A DNA stretch of 64,000 nucleotides from Cryptomeria japonica. Its lineage: Eukaryota > Streptophyta > Pinopsida > Cupressales > Cupressaceae. Of this stretch, positions 1 through 12,170 are shown in pieces (position 1 is the first letter of the stretch; each line of letters opens with the position of its first letter). The stretch covers positions 254,929,533-254,993,532 of the forward strand of contig NC_081410.1 of NCBI RefSeq assembly GCF_030272615.1, read 5' to 3'. The notes beneath the pieces are model-generated. The model saw only the letters and a program-made list of their open reading frames with translations, made no database searches and was not told where the DNA came from. Position numbers and translations under genes: made by a program.

Positions 1-236
1 CAAAAATAGTACATCAACCTCACAATGCCTTAAGTATCCCAACCGCTTATAACATGCGTTTTTAGGGCAAAAACATAGTCAGCCTTTTTTAGGTTTTATT
101 ACAATGTCGGTTTTCATAAAAAAAAATACACAAATTTTTTTTTCTCGGGGGCTCCCACCCCTGAATCCTCGCTTTCCTTGGGGGCTGCCGCCCCCGAACC
201 CTTGCCCGGGGCCCGACCCGACCTCAGACCCTAACA
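1..236. repeat. Fragment of another repeat, with GC-rich hairpin
   Basis: No coding region is seen. Bases 140-230 are strikingly C/G-rich against an AT-rich window and hold self-complementary runs such as GGGGGCTGCCGCCCCC. Similar G/C-rich palindromic leaders occur in plant LTR retrotransposons, but I cannot name the family. The gypsy RNase H homology starts abruptly at about 237-285, so this piece probably belongs to a different element that cut the gypsy body. Confidence 0.4.
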
Positions 237-1855
237 AGGTTACGTGCTAAGTGTACAATACTTTGCTGATCAGTCGCCACATTTCAACATGAGGAATTAC
301 ATGTCTATGGTGATTCACAGCTTATCATCAACCAAATAAATGATGATTATCAAACTAAGGATGACAAGCACATGCCCTACAAACAACTAGTAGAAGAGTT
401 TAAATAACACTTTGAAGAAGTATCATTCACTCAAATCCCAAGAAATGAGAACAAAGCAGCATATGCAATGGCTAAAATAACATCTCTCTTGTAGAATCAG
501 GAGAATCAACAATGTTAGGAATTCCTCATGGAAGATATCTTAACCCCTACCATTCAATCCCAGCATACCTACATGATTTTCCATGTATCGGGAACCAGTC
601 AATCCTTATATGGCTAAACCTATCAATACTTAAAAGAGAATATCCTTCCTCCTGACCTATCCTACAATCAAAGAAGAAATTTTATCCGTTAGTCATCTTG
701 CTATACTATTATTGCTGATACCTTATATAGGCGAGGTCTAGATAGTACTTTATTGCGATGTCTTGAACAAGAAGAATCTGAGAAAGTTCTTACCGAAGTT
801 CACGCAGGTATTTGTGGTACACACTTAAGTGGACTAACACTGGCTAAGAAACTTCTTCGTATGGGTTACTATTAGCCTACTATGGAGAGATATTCATTCA
901 CATATGCCAAGAAATGCAGACAATGCCAGATCCATGAGAATCTCAATCACACACCAACACAAGAATTGTATCCTATGGCCGGATCATGGCCATTCTCAAT
1001 GGGGCCTTGATTTGGTAGGAAAGATAAATCCTTCATCCTCTAATGGACATAAGTTCATTCTGTCTGCTACTGAATATTTCATTAAATGGATTGAAGCGGT
1101 ACCTTTGACAAAAGTGATAGAAAAACAAATATCATCATTCATCTTGAACTATATAATCTGTCTCTATGGAGTTCCTATGACAATTATCACTAATAATATA
1201 AGACCATTTAAGAATCAAGATGTGAAGGAGCTATGTGAGCAATTTAATATCCAACATAGGTTTTCTACTCCATATTATCTACAAGGAAATGGTCAAGCTG
1301 AGGCATCAAACAAGACTATCTTCAAAATATTGAAGAAAACAGTCAATGAAGCTGGAAAAGACTGGCACATTCAGCTAAATCTTTCTCTTTGGGCATACCG
1401 AACTAGCATCCGAGGGCAACTCCATATTTCTTAGTATATGGATCAGAAGCCGTATTACCCATAGAAGTAGAGATACCTTCTCTATGGATTTCCTTGAAAG
1501 GTCTTATACTAGAGGAAGAACAATGAGTCTCTATACTCCAATAACTTGAGCTAATCTAGGAACGTCACCAAAATGCAATAGATCATTTGAAAGTATATCA
1601 ATAGAGAATGGCAAGAAGTTATAATCATAGAGTCAAGCCACACAATTTTCAGATTGGAGATATAGTTCTAAGGGAGAATCCAAGAAATCAAGAAGACTGA
1701 GAAAAGAAGGGGAAATTTGAACCAAATTGGCTAGGACCTTTTGTCATAGTGGCAACATATGGCTTAGGAGCATACAAGTTATCTACCCTTGAAGGTGATT
1801 GGTTTGATGAATCTATCAATTCTATTTATCTCAAGAAGTTCTATGCTTGAGATAT
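237..1855 (+). pseudogene. Tat-type Ty3/gypsy pol remnant: second RNase H tail and integrase
   Basis: This is the end of a gypsy polyprotein. Bases 285-495 encode the C-terminal half of a cellular/archaeal-type RNase H: VYGDSQLIINQ keeps the third catalytic Asp, while the last one (expected in NKAADAMA) is now Tyr. Next comes the integrase H2C2 zinc region (EVHAG..H near 800, C..C near 920) and the DDE core at 904-1434. The first Asp (WGLDLVG) and the Glu (GQAEASNK) remain; the second Asp is Asn in IITNN. A one-base frameshift lies near 985-1000, and stops are at about 412 and 494. The C-terminal part reads on to a stop near 1850 (FEPNWLGPFVIV). RNase H directly before integrase is the usual Tat arrangement. 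Polypurine tract and LTR downstream on the same strand (7038, 7052) belong to the same element. Confidence 0.85.
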
Positions 1856-3759
1856 AAAGTCCTGGAAAAAATTAATAAAAAGCATATAAAGTCCTGAAGA
1901 AATTAGTAAAAATTAGAAAAGCAAAAAATCCCTAAAAAGCATAAAACAATGAAAGCAGAAAAGAAGAAAAAATCAAAATATGGAAAAATGCAATAAATTT
2001 AGATAGTAAAAACCTAGTAAACAGGTGCTATCTAAAAAAAAAAAGGAGTTCTTCCATCTATGAGATTGCTTTGCGCACCTATCCACTCTATCCTATCACA
2101 TCGATCGCTTCCATCTACCCTAGCTTATCCATTCCATCTTTCACATCTATTGCTCTGAACCATTTAGCAGGAAATATGCAGCTTACCAACAGTTATCAAT
2201 CTTTGACATACTTGTCGTGGTCACTGTTTTAGATTTTATCAGAATCAATCAATCTACATTTGTATCCTGCCATGGTTTGGATCTTGATCAATTCATACAT
2301 CCATAATAAAGTTTTGTTTCCACTGGGGGCAAAATCCTAATTCCTTTTGCTAAGGTGATCTTTTGAATCTTTGAAGATCCAAAACATTTAGAAAAATTGG
2401 AAAAACCAAAAACACCTAGGGTTTTTAAATAGATAATGAGCAACAAAGCAACAAAGATCAAGGCGTCTTATAACAACTGAATCGTGAAACTCAAAAAAAG
2501 AGGAATCAACCAGCAAGTAGTAAAGGATTATCAGAGATTGTTCATCAAGATGATTATATCAATTAATGACCATAAGAACATGTGAATGACATACAAGATT
2601 CATTGTTTATATCTTGATTTTATTGCTAATCATGTTCTCTATGCGACTCAAGGATGTCCATGAATAGAGAAGCTATGATGGGGCATGATTATTTTCTTTG
2701 ATTGCCGTCTATGGTTTTATCTCTTATTAAGGTATGTACTTGTCTAAGGATATGATCAACAAAAGATCAAGGAGGACGTTTTGAGTCATGCATGAAAGGG
2801 GATAATCCTTATCTGTTCTGCAAGAAATACTCAGGTCAATTTGATTCATTATATTAAGTTTCTTGTATTAACTTGCTATATCAAAATCCATGTAAGAAAT
2901 ACTCAGGTCATCTTGGATCATTATGTCATGTTGCTTGTATTTTCTTACAACATTTTAAAGCTCAATGATGAAATCAAGCACTGTTACAAGATAACATATG
3001 AAGAATGGTAGTATCATTTTTAGTTAGATCATTTTAGACTAGCTCGTTATTCATCTGCATTATAAGCATTCAATGCCAGTTGTATTATAAGCATTTCATT
3101 TCATTCATAGAGCAACAGTCATGAATAAAGATTGAGTATACTTGGACAAACAAAAACAATTCACATTTTATCATTATAAGTGCATTCATTTTTAGAATCA
3201 TTTTAATCATCATCCATTTCATTTAGTTGCATTTTTATCATTGCATTAGTTTGCATTTAATTAAGTGCATTTCATTAATCATTTAGTGTATCATCATTAT
3301 TATTTTCATTATCATTAAAGTTCATTAAGATCATTTAGTTACATCTTTGCACTTAGATTCATAATCATTATAAGCATTACATATAAAAATCAAAAGCATA
3401 TCATGTAGATAATTTGCATTTTCCCATCATTATATGCATAAACATTAAAAACAATCAATCATTCATTTGCATTCTCATATAGATAATTGCATTTAGATCA
3501 TTGCATTCATATAATTTGAGTTAGTAATCATTTTCATTTACATCCAAGGTCATCAAAATAAAAAATCAAAAGCATTTATCATTGCATCATCATAATGAAG
3601 AGAAAAAGATCATAACATCATCCATATAATCAATGCATATAGATCATCATCATATAGAGTAACATGCATAATAAAAGATAATCATCATATAGAGTCCATG
3701 TCTGCATATAGATCATCATAAAACAATAAAAGTCCAAGTATACAATGATATCAGATCAA
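1856..3759 (+). other. Non-coding 3' region of the first gypsy element
   Basis: No ORF is supported. A purine run (ACTGGGGGCAAAAT, 2320-2334) resembles a polypurine tract but is followed by no recognisable LTR, so it may be an internal one. Near 2821-2950 a stretch of about 70 bases is repeated (AAGAAATACTCAGGTCA twice, at about 2822 and 2887). From about 3020 to 3760 the sequence is a degenerate low-complexity field of TCATTT, GCATTT and ATCATT words, without a clean period. Confidence 0.5.
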
Positions 3760-5899
3760 AAGTACAAGTGCCTCATCAATACAAAGTCAAGTCAAGGCTG
3801 TCCTGTACCACTACCACCCGACTCTGTCCATCTCTATGGCTGTGGGCGAGAAGATCCTCCAGATGCCTATCTCCCATGATCACTACTCCTTTAAGGAGGT
3901 CCCATGACTCCACCGCTGCTAGTATCCATCCTCACGGTGGTATGATAGCTACCTTCTTTTTGGCTCTCTGTGACTAAACCCTCATATAATCATCACCAAT
4001 GGGAAGTCTCCTTCTCGGCTTGAACTACTTCTCTAAAAGTACCAGCTGAGAGAGTGCTCGATCCAACTTGCTGAATGTGATCAAGGAGGCCCCGAGTATC
4101 CTGCTATCTCCTAACAGTTCTATCTCTCTCATTCATGAATGTATGCACCTATGCTCTAAGTCGATCTATCTATTCTCTAAGACTATCCATGGTCTCCTAC
4201 TCTAGCACATCCTCCTGAGAAACATGAACTCCAATCCCCTCATCTCCACCTCCCTATCCACCTGCTAGAATCTCAGTCTGAGTAGATCTCAAAACCCATC
4301 GTCTAATGAGTGGAACATCATCCTCTGAATCCTCATCCTCTCCACCATGAGCTATCATAACCCTAGGGTCTGGCTGAATTCAACCAAAATCAATGCCTCT
4401 CCTGCAACCCTCATCTCGTCCAATCATCCTGCCTCCTCCTATAGAGGGAAATCCTCTCAGTGATCTCATCCCTTCCCTACCAATATCCCTCCCAATCCAT
4501 CCAACCTCTCTCCCACCCATAGGAAGCAGTCTCCCAATCCTTCCAACTAGTCCAAATGATCCCCCATGGACTCTCAATCGACCTACACTCCGTCCAGATC
4601 TCCTACCATCACCACCTCCATCTCCACCCTCATTTCCATCCCCTTTGGCCTCCTGAGAAACTCTAAGCTCTCATCTCTATCTCTGTCTCCTGATAATAGG
4701 ATCATATGAATCATCATCCTCATATCCTGAGCTGGGAGGAGGATCTGCTAGATTGGTAATACGAGGAAATGGGTATGCAAGTATATATTGAGCATAATCT
4801 ACAGTAACCCTAGGATCTAGAATGTGCAATCTCATATCATAAGCCACCCTAGGAGTAGCCAGAGACTCTGCACGTACTATCTCAAATGACAAAGAAGGTC
4901 CCCAATCTCGCCTATCTCTGTACCATCGTGCATATATCGTGACACCAGTAGGCATAGGCTAAATGATACCAAATTGTCTCAGAATGCGACTAATCAACTG
5001 TCACTCAATAATGTATGGAGTCTGACCAATGAGATATCTACTTTGCATAATAAATGGTAATGTCTGTGCATCATCCATTCATGGCTCACAATCAATATAA
5101 GGTCTCCAAATAACACTATCCAGTGAATCAAGAACCCAACGCCAACACTCCATCTTACCCAAATTATGCTGAGTAAGGATACCTGCATACAGATAAACAT
5201 ATGGATGCCTCTCACCATGAACTCTATAATGAATAGGCCACATAATGGCAATGTTCTCCCAGCACCAGATTTGCAAAAGTGTACATCATGTCGATAGATT
5301 AGAACTCTCATCAAAAACAACCTGATGAAGATCATGATACAAATGAGAGAGCATACAAACACCCCACACATATCGAGTCCAATGTTGCAACAAGCTCTGA
5401 AGAGTCTCACCCCACCCAATAGAAAAACCTCGAGATCTCCTATATGGACAGATGAATCCCTCAATCAAACCTGTAAGAATCACATGGAGAGTATCACAAT
5501 ACATAATCATATCCTCCCATCGAATCTCTCCTCTCGAAATGCTCTCATCACCAAATTTCACTGTACACACCTTTGTCCCTCCACGATCCTGAAAATCATA
5601 TTGAACTAACTCACTGGTCATTGAGATGTGGAGAATCCTGTAGACATCCTCAAGCATCACACTAATCTCACCTGTGGGTAGGTGGAAAGTGTTATGCTCA
5701 CTATGCCATCTCTCGACTAACGCTGTCAACAATTCCCTATTATGGGTAATATCAAACATGTATAACAAGTGGCATAATCCGCATGCATCAATATGTCTCA
5801 CCTCTACCTGTGTAATCTCTGGCACTAAGTGCTGCATCATCAGGAATTTCTCCCAACACTAGAGAACATCAAGTTTCTCATGTTTACCAAGAGAATTTG

Positions 5900-6165
5900 A
5901 TCAATCATCACTCATTTATCTATCAAATCAAAGAGATCGCTAATCTATCACATCAACAATTGGTAAATCTTTTCAAATGAAGCAAATCGGGCTATCAAAT
6001 CAATCTAAACCTATCAATCACTGAGTTCAATCAAACTCTGCTATTCTCTTCATTAGAAACTAAATTGTTTTCTTAGAGATAATCTATCCAATCAAATAAA
6101 ATCAATCAATCATTTATTCTATCAATCAACATTATCAAATCAATCAATCAAGTACCTATTCATCA
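5900..6165. repeat. Degenerate TCAA-rich microsatellite
   Basis: The words ATCAATCA, TCAAATCAA and CTATCAATC recur throughout, as an imperfect TCAA-type simple repeat. It lies inside the predicted intron of the antisense PMD gene. Confidence 0.6.
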
Positions 6166-6284
6166 CAATTGCGCATCAAAATGGCTAAATCTAATCATCA
6201 AAGTGAATTTCAACATGAACAACATCAAAGAAATTCATTTGAAACACAAATGCTAATCTTTTTAACAAAAGTGCTATTCTATTG

Positions 6285-6535
6285 AGCACAGGCGCTAAAT
6301 GGAACATATGCGTGAACCTTTTTTGCACAAGCTCTAAAACTTGGAACATATGTGTGAAACTATCAAAAGTGCTAACTTAAACATCAAACATGCAAACACT
6401 AAAAGCACAAGCGCTGACAAAGAAAAAGCACTAACATTAATCATAAATGCGCTAACAAAATGAACACATGCACTAAAAATATCAGATGCGCTAACTTTAC
6501 ATGCAAAAGCGCTGACAAATAAAATAAAAACGCTA
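6285..6535 (+). repeat. 21-bp-period array, block 1
   Basis: A GCGCTAA/GCACTAA core recurs with mostly 21-base spacing: about 6436, 6457, 6478, then 18 bases, then 21 again. The sequence between cores is not conserved. The block lies in the predicted PMD intron. The same motif and period recur at 11505-11870 and 13445-13690, in the same orientation. Confidence 0.65.
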
Positions 6536-7037
6536 ACCAAAGAAGCCAAAAATTGAAAAAATTCAAAATAGCCAAAAACGCGCCAAACAAACATAATAAA
6601 ATGTACAACAAGTTGCAAAAAGGTTTAGGATAAGGTACATACCAGATACCCATACTCAGAAGGTCGCTAATATCATTGAATGTGCTCAAATCGGTGGTTC
6701 TCCAACGAGATCACCATTTTGCCACCTCACCAAGATAATCTCTTCACAAATCTGACAACGATGCAAATGAAATTAAAATTAACTTTGGTTAATTTTATAT
6801 TTACTATTTGGAAGGGTAACTAATATATTTCAATGGGGAAAATTATATTTATTTTTCAGAAATAAATTTAATCGAAGGACCTTTTCAATTATCGTGAGAT
6901 CAATCACTTATCCAATTTTTTCAACAATTTCACGATCAACCTCTCGAGGGGGCACACAATCAAGATTTTTATCTTCATCAGACACATTATCAAGAATTGA
7001 TTTAATCTTTGAAACAATGTTGTCTCAACATAATTTC

Positions 7038-7051
7038 AAAGAGGGGAAAAA
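7038..7051 (+). promoter_or_regulatory. Polypurine tract of the first gypsy element
   Basis: AAAGAGGGGAAAAA directly precedes TGTATACAC, the start of the LTR, as expected for the plus-strand primer site. The same tract with similar upstream sequence (TTTGAAACAATG) occurs on the minus strand at 18556-18570, so two copies of one element group support the call. Confidence 0.75.
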
Positions 7052-8190
7052 TGTATACACATAAAAATGGCTATGAGCAATTAAATAAATATTTAATATT
7101 TATTTAATGTTTATTATTCTATTTAATAGTTAATTTGAAAAGATTAATTTATTTAATTCATTTCGCGTCTTTCTATTAATTAATTTAATTGAAATATTTT
7201 ATTAATTAATTCATCTATCCTATTCCTCTAATTAATTAAATATGTAATATTTAATTATTCTTCTGATCAATTAATTAAATATCTAAATATTTAATTATTT
7301 CCTCCAATAATTTGAATATCTAATATCTAATGGTTATTTTTCTATCCTATAGTCTCAAATATTAAATAATTCTTAATTATTTAATCTCTTTTCCAACTCA
7401 TCCTTCCATCTCCATTTCATCTTCCCTTTGCCAATTCATCAATCACGTGGCTAAAGATATTAATATTTCCTAAAATATTAATTCATCATTTATCTCCAAC
7501 CTCCAAATTTAATAAAATATTGTGTACATACACATATTTCTTAACCTTATTCTATATTCCCTCCAACATCCCTACATTGTAGGAAGGACTTGAGTCCACT
7601 TGTCCTCTCATGCCTAAATCTTCTCCAACCATCCCTAGATTCCCTCAGTCAGCAACCTAGTCAAGGTGAGATGAGTGACACTTGTCTTCTCCTCCCCCCT
7701 TTCTCTCAACCTTCACCTTTGCTCACAACCATCCAAATTTGCAGATCTGATCATGACCGTTGATCTAGGCCACATCATCTTATCCTCTCAAAGTCTAAAA
7801 AATTAGGAGTTTGAGTTGAGATAGAGTTAGTCTTAAAGTTAATCATTTGTGAAAACTTATACATCTGTGAGTTTTAATCTTGAAGAAAATAGCATAATCA
7901 TTTAGCATTGCATATTTTAGTATCAGTTAACTATCAGTTATCAGTGCATTCTTCATATGCCATCTTGGAAGCTATTAGTGCTTGTCTGAGAGCACACCAT
8001 CGGGAACTAGGAGTAGTGCAGTTAGGACACAATGAGACTTAAATCATGAAGGTAAAAATAATGCTTTTATTTTAATATTAATTTCATGTAGTTTCATTGG
8101 TTGAGTTTGGATTTCCTGTAGCATTTCCTTTGTATTTTGTGAAACTAGTATGTTGCAAGTAGTATTTTGATGATGAAATTCAAGTCGACA
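7052..8190 (+). repeat. 3' LTR of the first gypsy element
   Basis: The LTR starts with TG directly after the polypurine tract and resembles the LTR start at 15240 on the other strand (TGTAGACGTATAAA versus TGTATACACATAAA, then ATTTAATATT-rich sequence). The right end is uncertain; I place it at AAGTCGACA near 8190, where protease coding of the next element begins on the opposite strand. The first 350 bases are extremely rich in ATTTAATTAA words. No ORF is supported here. Confidence 0.55.
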
Positions 8191-11171
8191 CAGGCACATG
8201 GTGTCCTTTTGTATTGGTCCTACCTAAATAGGTAGTATCACTGTTCCTTTGGATGACCTTTCTTCATCATCATAGGCTTTGATAGTGATCTTCTTGTTTG
8301 GATCAATAGACTGTTCAGATGAAGCCTAATGCATGGATAAGCTTTTGGATAAGCTTTAAAGTACATATATTGAGACCAACTCCTCCATCTATTAACACTC
8401 TTTCTACTTGATGTTTATAGACTAAGACTTCAATATGGAGCAGAGTGTTATGCAGATGATTCAAGGAGACATCATCTTGTTCAAAAAAGGTAAGGTTATG
8501 AGGTCCTGTTGTATGAGCCACCATGACTTGGAATCTATCAATATCCAGATCTTTAGGAGCGTTTGTTTTGACAAGTGATTTCTCTAAGATATCTTTATGT
8601 TTTGGTGAGAGTTTGAGCAACTCGAGTATGGATATCTGAGTGGGAGTTCTCCGCAGTTGATCAACCAAGTTATATTGAGTCTTGGGGATAGTTGTGGATG
8701 TTGATGTATTCCCTTTCAAGATGTATTTTTGTGCTTTGGCTGTCACATTGATCACCGCATGTTCTTGTTTGTCCTTGACATTTATGACATTTATTTGGTT
8801 GTCATCTGTTGATATGTAATTGATGGTGTTACTATATAAGTGATTTATACGAGCTCCTCCGCTATCATTTGATGTTGAATCTCCTCCCTTGTTGTAATTC
8901 AGAAGACAATTTTTAAAGGCGTCATGGTCACCATTTGTTTTGTGACCATCAACTATTAAATCACCTCTATCGATCATGTCCTGAAAAATATTCTTAAGCC
9001 TCATGCAATAATTTGTGTGATGTCATTTGTTTCGATGAAAATCACAGAAATGCGAGTCATTCCACCAAGGTGGTTTGACTTGAGGTTCAAAGTTGTTTAT
9101 GGCTAGCAATGTGATGATCTTATTTGCCAAGAGTTTTTGAAACACTGATTCTAAGGTTTGTCCTAATGGTGTGTAGATGTGTCTATACAGGAAAGCATTG
9201 GTGTTGCCTCTCTGGTTTGCATTATTCCCTTAGTTAGTGTTGTTGCCTTGGTTAGTGTTGTTTCCTTGGTTAGTGTTGTTGCCTTGGTTAGTGTTATTGG
9301 CATTTGATGTTTAAGTTCCTTGATTGGTATTTTGTAGATAAGGTTAGTGCCTTGATTAACACTTTTTTTTAATTTTTGTTGGATGATGGGTTACCTGATA
9401 AAGCCAACACTGGTTGTTTGAACTTCACATTATTAGGATCGACTACCCCATCATTAACAATATTTTTGTTCCTTGTCCAAAATCCAGATTTGTCTAAAGT
9501 GTTGTTGTTGTTGTTTTGATTATTAAAGGGGTTAGTGTTTGACGAGTTAACTCCTTCCTTAAAGAACTTCAGTGTTCCTTTCTTGATGCAGGCTTCCTCC
9601 ACATGGATTTTGTTTTCTATTAATAGGAAAAAGATGGTATGCATTGGAGTTTGAGTTGACAACTCATCTCACTATCTAGATTATCAATAAAGATATCCAT
9701 CTTTTCCTTTTCAGGCACATCTCGAGGATATCTTGAAACCATGCATCTGCACTACTGAAGAAACACCATGAATGTTTCATTGTTCTTTTGTTTGGTGTTA
9801 CACACATCCAACATGGTGATTTCATGTTGAATGTTATAGGAGTATTGAGTGATAAATTTGTTTACCAACTCATCAAATGATCTGATGGGAGGTGTGAGTT
9901 TAGACAACCACTCCATGGTTTTCCCTCCCAAACTTCTTGGGAATAGTCTCATTATATAATTGTCGTCGTGAGAAAACTCTAGGCTTATGGTACAAAATTC
10001 TCAAAAATGATCATGGGGATCACTTTTACCATCATACTTGTCATACTTTGGTATATCTGAATTTGGGGGAAAAGGTACCATGCTCAATCTCCTATCAAAA
10101 GGATAAGGATATATCTTGTCCAAGGAGTATCACATCGTGGTTCTTTGTTGCATGTCCTGCATTTGTCTTTGTAGTGTTTGGATTTATTATGTAAGAGCGA
10201 CCATGGGTGCATGTGTACTTCGAGGGAGAGCTTCCTCTCTTTCATTAATATTGTCCCGATTTCAGGCATGGTTATGTTCATGAGTGTTGTCTTGCTCATG
10301 TATGTTTTCTGGGTCATGTGCTTCTTCTTCTTCTTCTCTTTGTTGGTCTTGATAGGCATAATTTTTAGACCTTGTTCTTAAAATTCTCCAGTCTATATTC
10401 CTTAGGTTTTTCGGAATCAAAATCTTTAGAAAGTTTAACTCCTTTGCTAGCTAGCATGAGTAGATATTTTTCCTTGTCTACTTCGATAAGTCTTTCCATG
10501 AGCCTTTGGAATAATGGGTTTTCTTGACACTCTTAGAGAAGTTCCTTGGTGATCTCTATTTCACCCATATTGACATACTCATCAAAAGGGTTGGATAATC
10601 TATGACCCATACTTGATTCTGGTTGTGATTCTCTTTGTTTGTTTCTCTAAGATCGAGTGACAACAGACATTTAGTAAATTTCTACCGCAATGAATTCTTC
10701 GTCTTCTATGGGAGCTCTGGGTGGTGTTGGCGGTTCATGTTGAGCTTTGTTATATGTGATACAAAACTGTGGGAATAAAGCGGGGATAATATTTCCTCCA
10801 TGATTTAGGCATTGGTTGAATGCTGCTTTCTCAATGTAAGCCCTACTTCTGAAAGGTTCCTTATCAAACTTGTTTGTTTTGCCTTGGATATACAATCACA
10901 TGTGACACAAGAATGCACGATGTGTTGCAAAGAGTTGATGATTGATATAGAGAAATTTATTCCTTCTTGTAAGTGCCTTAGAACTGGGTTATCTCTTCTT
11001 CAACTTAGTTTTGTGATGAAGACTTGTTCTTCTCAAAATATGAGGAGTGGTCATACATGAATGATCAAAGGTTGACAATGATGTTGAATTTGGATACTTC
11101 ATTTGAATAATTAAGTTTAATTTATCAAGTAGAGGTTTAGTTAGATTTGCCTCCATGATAAAGTGTGTCAA
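8191..11171 (-). pseudogene. Ty3/gypsy gag-protease remnant
   Basis: Read leftwards, a gag N-terminal block (about 10620-10390, with ENPLFQRLMERLIEVDKEKY and KGVKLSKDFDSEKPKEYR) is followed by a retrotransposon gag core near 9952-9752 (KTMEWLSKLTPPIRSFDELVNKF). Next come an Asn/Gly/Gln-rich stretch with an 18-bp repeat, a damaged zinc-binding block (CDFHRNK..HHTNYC) near 9040, and a retropepsin-like domain at 8420-8200. The protease active site reads IDGGVGLN, so DGG replaces DSG/DTG; this variant occurs in Tat elements. Gag keeps a 229-codon open stretch (8315-9004) but is broken elsewhere by stops and frameshifts. Homology stops at about 8190, exactly where the plus-strand LTR ends, so reverse transcriptase and integrase were lost or displaced. 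The start is uncertain. Confidence 0.8.
9236..9300 (-). repeat. 18-bp tandem repeat within gag
   Basis: AGTGTTGTTGCCTTGGTT is repeated about 3.6 times without change of length. On the coding strand it gives a six-residue repeat, NTNQGN, in the Asn-rich part of gag. The period keeps the frame. Confidence 0.8.
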
Positions 11172-12150
11172 ATGATATGGATAAAGTCTCCTGATATAGA
11201 AACTTGATTTGACAACTTAAGGATTAAACTAGGTATGTATTTTTGATAGAATCCGTTGGATGGTGAAACTTTGATCACTGTTTCTGCTACTTCCTAATTT
11301 TTTTGGATGAACTTATCTCAATCTAGTTGATGATTTGAAAAACTCATTCTAAGAGCATTTTGTTGATTGGAAATTTTCTCACTGATGATCAGATTTGAAG
11401 TTTGGTTGTTGAGTTTGCTAAAGGACCCGAAAGGGTATGTGAAACTATCGATAAAATTTTGGCAAGATGCCTGGCTTGCTCTTTGTTTTTCCAAGTTTTG
11501 ATCATGCGCTAAGACAGAGAGTGAATGCACTAAAGAATGTTCAATATGCACTATAGAAATCTCTTCATGTGCTATGTTGCCTCTCCTACACACTGTCTTA
11601 GAATGTTTGAAATTGACTATTCTGGATGGGTTATGCACTAATATGTCCCGATTATGCGCTGTTGTTTGGATTGAAAGCACTATGGTAAATCTTGAATGTG
11701 CTATGCTGATGTCTAAATGCGCTACACTGATGTTGGAAAGCACTACTAGAAATTTCACCAGTATGATATTGGTTATGTGCTAATTTGACTGATGAAAGTG
11801 CTAAGGTTTGGTTCAAATGTGCTATGGGATGGTTTCTACGCGCTAGGATGTTGCTCCTATGCGCTAACTCTCCTGATTTCTTTGTTTTTCACTATTTTGA
11901 AAACTAACACTTGTGATTTTGATGGATGATTTTCTGAAAAATAACTCGAAAACACGACACATAGAAGAGATAACAATTTTTGCCTATGTTAAATAAGTAG
12001 TGTATGTTCTGTGAGGATGTGTTCACATCCTCGATGTTTTCACTGGTTTAGATAACAAATAAGACAAATCAAGTAGACTCTTTATTCAAGGGTCATCAAC
12101 AATATCATAGCCCACTAGTCTCAATACTCCGTCAACTCAAACAACCTTGT
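11172..12150 (-). other. Leader region upstream of gag
   Basis: Between the gag remnant and a primer-binding-site-like sequence at 12152, this holds the second block of the 21-bp-period repeat (11505-11870, entered separately). A 146-codon minus-strand frame stays open across the block (11318-11758), but its protein is only the seven-residue reading of the repeat, so I do not call a gene. Confidence 0.45.
11505..11870 (+). repeat. 21-bp-period array, block 2
   Basis: The core TGCGCTA (variants TGCACTA, TGTGCTA, AGCACTA) recurs at 11505, 11526, 11547, 11568, then from 11634 again every 21 bases to about 11868. The one phase change I measured is 3 bases. The 14 bases between cores vary freely. 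Read on the minus strand, each unit gives seven residues with Ala-His or Val-His in a fixed place. Confidence 0.8.
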
Positions 12151-12151
12151 C

Positions 12152-12170
12152 ACCCCCTAGAGGGCGCCCA
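12152..12170 (-). promoter_or_regulatory. Candidate primer binding site (upstream of gag)
   Basis: On the minus strand the bases read TGGGCGCCCTCTAGGGGGTG, which resembles the TGGCGCC..GGGG primer sites of Tat/Athila elements. It lies on the gag strand, about 1 kb upstream of gag. I could not find a convincing LTR ending next to it. A TGCCAG..CTGACA-bounded segment (12184-13419) is possible but has no matching flanks. Confidence 0.35.

Larger units (their letters stand above)
3760..6760 (-). pseudogene. Plant mobile domain (PMD) gene, antisense inside a gypsy element
   Basis: The protein at 5858-4670 matches the plant mobile domain family (aminotransferase-like PMD, PF10536): HIDACGLCHLLYM, then FHLPTGEISVMLEDVYRIL, and the WRPY..CEPW-type block near 5090-5140. 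Frames change near 5286 and 4990, and a Gly/Arg- and Asp/Glu-rich tail with several stops runs to about 3760. A probable intron runs from 6642 to 5859: the donor is CTG/GTATGT and the acceptor is TTCTCTAG/TGTTGGG. Splicing joins GDLLSMGI-type exon 1 to CWEKFLMMQ in one frame and removes an apparent stop, which supports the model. PMD proteins occur both as host genes (MAIN/MAIL1) and inside transposons; here the flanking integrase, polypurine tract and LTR on the other strand make it an antisense extra ORF of the element. The outer limits are approximate. Confidence 0.7.

Noticed and set aside
140-230. Organelle or rDNA fragment, because of the high GC content
   Set aside because: I recognise no rRNA or plastid gene sequence; the palindromic G/C runs fit a retroelement leader better.
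2320-2334. Main polypurine tract of the first gypsy element
   Set aside because: No LTR start follows it, while the tract at 7038 directly precedes a recognisable LTR; at most it is an internal tract.
4393-4656. Pro/Leu-rich plus-strand open frame of 87 codons
   Set aside because: It is the complement of the Gly/Arg-rich tail of the minus-strand PMD gene.
11318-11758. 146-codon minus-strand frame with a seven-residue Ala-His repeat
   Set aside because: The repeat period of 21 bases explains both the openness and the pattern. Blocks 1 and 3 use other flanks and no shared start, so a protein is not supported.
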